Assembly (NCBI GenBank): GCA_018065205.1 | Contig: JAGHTR010000198.1 | Coordinates: 1 to 7,038 of the forward strand | Direction of reading: 5' to 3' | Length of the DNA: 7,038 nt | From: Candidatus Colicola caccequi | GTDB lineage: Bacteria; Bacteroidota; Bacteroidia; Bacteroidales; Paludibacteraceae | In this document: piece after piece, positions 6,496 to 7,038 of the stretch | Position numbering within the stretch: the stretch's first letter is position 1 | Layout of the letters: each line of letters opens with the position of its first letter | Made by a program: the position numbers and the translations under genes | The notes under the pieces: model-generated | The model's database searches: none | What the model was told of the DNA's origin: nothing | What the model saw: only the letters and a program-made list of their open reading frames with translations

Positions 6496-7038
6496 TTACC
6501 AACTTCCACGGACCAGGAAGTGTACTTCGGATTTGGTAGTATGGTCAACCGACCAATTCGGGTGATAGATAGTTTGGCTCACCCGTAGATACAATCCCCA
6601 ATGTTGATTAATCTGGTATCGGCAGTTGACGAACCAACGGCCACCGATGCCGTATGTAGCCGGAATGGAATTAGCATATAGCACATCGTTCTCGTACGTA
6701 TAGATACGATTATCCCAATTACGTATATCAAAACACTGCAATCGCAGCAGCAAGGTAATAGGCACATTCCGGAAGGAATACTGAATATCCTGATAGATAC
6801 TTGCTCCCCATGTAAATGCCATCGTATCCGGTTTAACAAACGTAGCATCGGCCTGAGTACGTAAATGCCATCCATCGCTATTCCATGTATATTGGTACCG
6901 CAACGAGTAGGTGTTGTTTATGCCTTTTCGTCTGGCACGGAACTTCAGATAGGTCATCATTGATTTGTTGATTTCATAATCCGCCTGGGCCATGACATCA
7001 AAGCCATTGCTTGGATAGGGCACCCCATACTTAACATC
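6496..7038 (-). CDS. outer-membrane beta-barrel protein, C-terminal part (gene runs off the right edge)
   Basis: The frame is open to the window edge and encodes the last 180 residues of a longer protein; the GTG near 7021-7023 is not a believable start, because the frame continues upstream as DVKYG. Alternating polar and aromatic residues form repeated amphipathic strands (for example TYLKFRAR, YSLRYQYTW, HLRTQADATF, NVPITLLLRLQCF, LYLRVSQTIY) separated by short turns, and the chain ends in Trp, as outer-membrane barrels recognised by the BAM complex commonly end in an aromatic residue. DNRIYTYENDVLYA (109-122), followed by SIP and a Tyr-Gly/Gly-rich turn, closely resembles, from memory, the barrel end of the large Bacteroidota proteins annotated as helix-hairpin-helix domain-containing, in which the DNA-binding-like HhH repeats lie near the N-terminus. 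That N-terminus is out of view, so the subfamily is tentative and function unknown. It converges on priA, with a single base between the two stop codons. Confidence 0.7.
   Translation of the reverse strand, partial: DVKYGVPYPSNGFDVMAQADYEINKSMMTYLKFRARRKGINNTYSLRYQYTWNSDGWHLRTQADATFVKPDTMAFTWGASIYQDIQYSFRNVPITLLLRLQCFDIRNWDNRIYTYENDVLYANSIPATYGIGGRWFVNCRYQINQHWGLYLRVSQTIYHPNWSVDHTTKSEVHFLVRGSW

Noticed and set aside
6254..6502. Minus-strand open frame of 82 residues opposite the end of priA
   Set aside because: It lies within the conserved priA C-terminal coding region and has a cysteine-rich, unpatterned translation typical of a shadow frame.
6502..6521. Hairpin as a rho-independent terminator after priA
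   Set aside because: The stem is 6 bp with an 8-nt loop, lies within the opposing coding region, and has no following T tract on either strand.

Overview
The window looks like a stretch of chromosome from a member of the Bacteroidota, most likely the order Bacteroidales. Four things point there: a Bacteroides-type promoter (TTTG, 20 nt, TAnnTTTG) at the left edge, a PorW/SprE-type lipoprotein of the type IX secretion/gliding family, an L-fucose-isomerase-like protein of the kind common in Bacteroides relatives, and a C-terminal piece of a Bacteroidota-style outer-membrane beta-barrel. The genus cannot be fixed from the sequence alone.

Layout: positions 1-95 are a short regulatory region with one good promoter reading right and a weaker candidate reading left. 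From 96 to 6494 five plus-strand reading frames sit so tightly that they look like one operon. First comes an L-fucose-isomerase-like gene broken into two overlapping frames (96-377 and 337-1071). Then tsaB (1071-1754) starts inside the previous stop codon. The PorW/SprE-like lipoprotein gene (1762-4485) follows 7 nt later, starting at TTG, and priA (4482-6494) overlaps its stop by 4 nt. Facing this operon, 1 nt away, is the 3' end of a minus-strand outer-membrane barrel gene (6496 to the right edge), whose start lies outside the window. There is no gene-free stretch over 100 nt, and no tRNA, rRNA, CRISPR, insertion sequence or clear factor-independent terminator was seen.

The operon joins unrelated jobs: a carbohydrate-isomerase-like protein, the tRNA t6A modification factor TsaB, an envelope TPR lipoprotein probably serving type IX secretion, and the replication-restart helicase PriA. 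Nothing suggests they form one pathway; the arrangement is more like a housekeeping operon held together by shared transcription and translational coupling.

No previously undescribed system is evident. The points most worth a second look are the apparent frameshift/internal deletion in the isomerase-like gene (around 337-377), the PriA that appears to lack its winged-helix domain, and the near-zero spacing of the convergent genes at 6494-6496.
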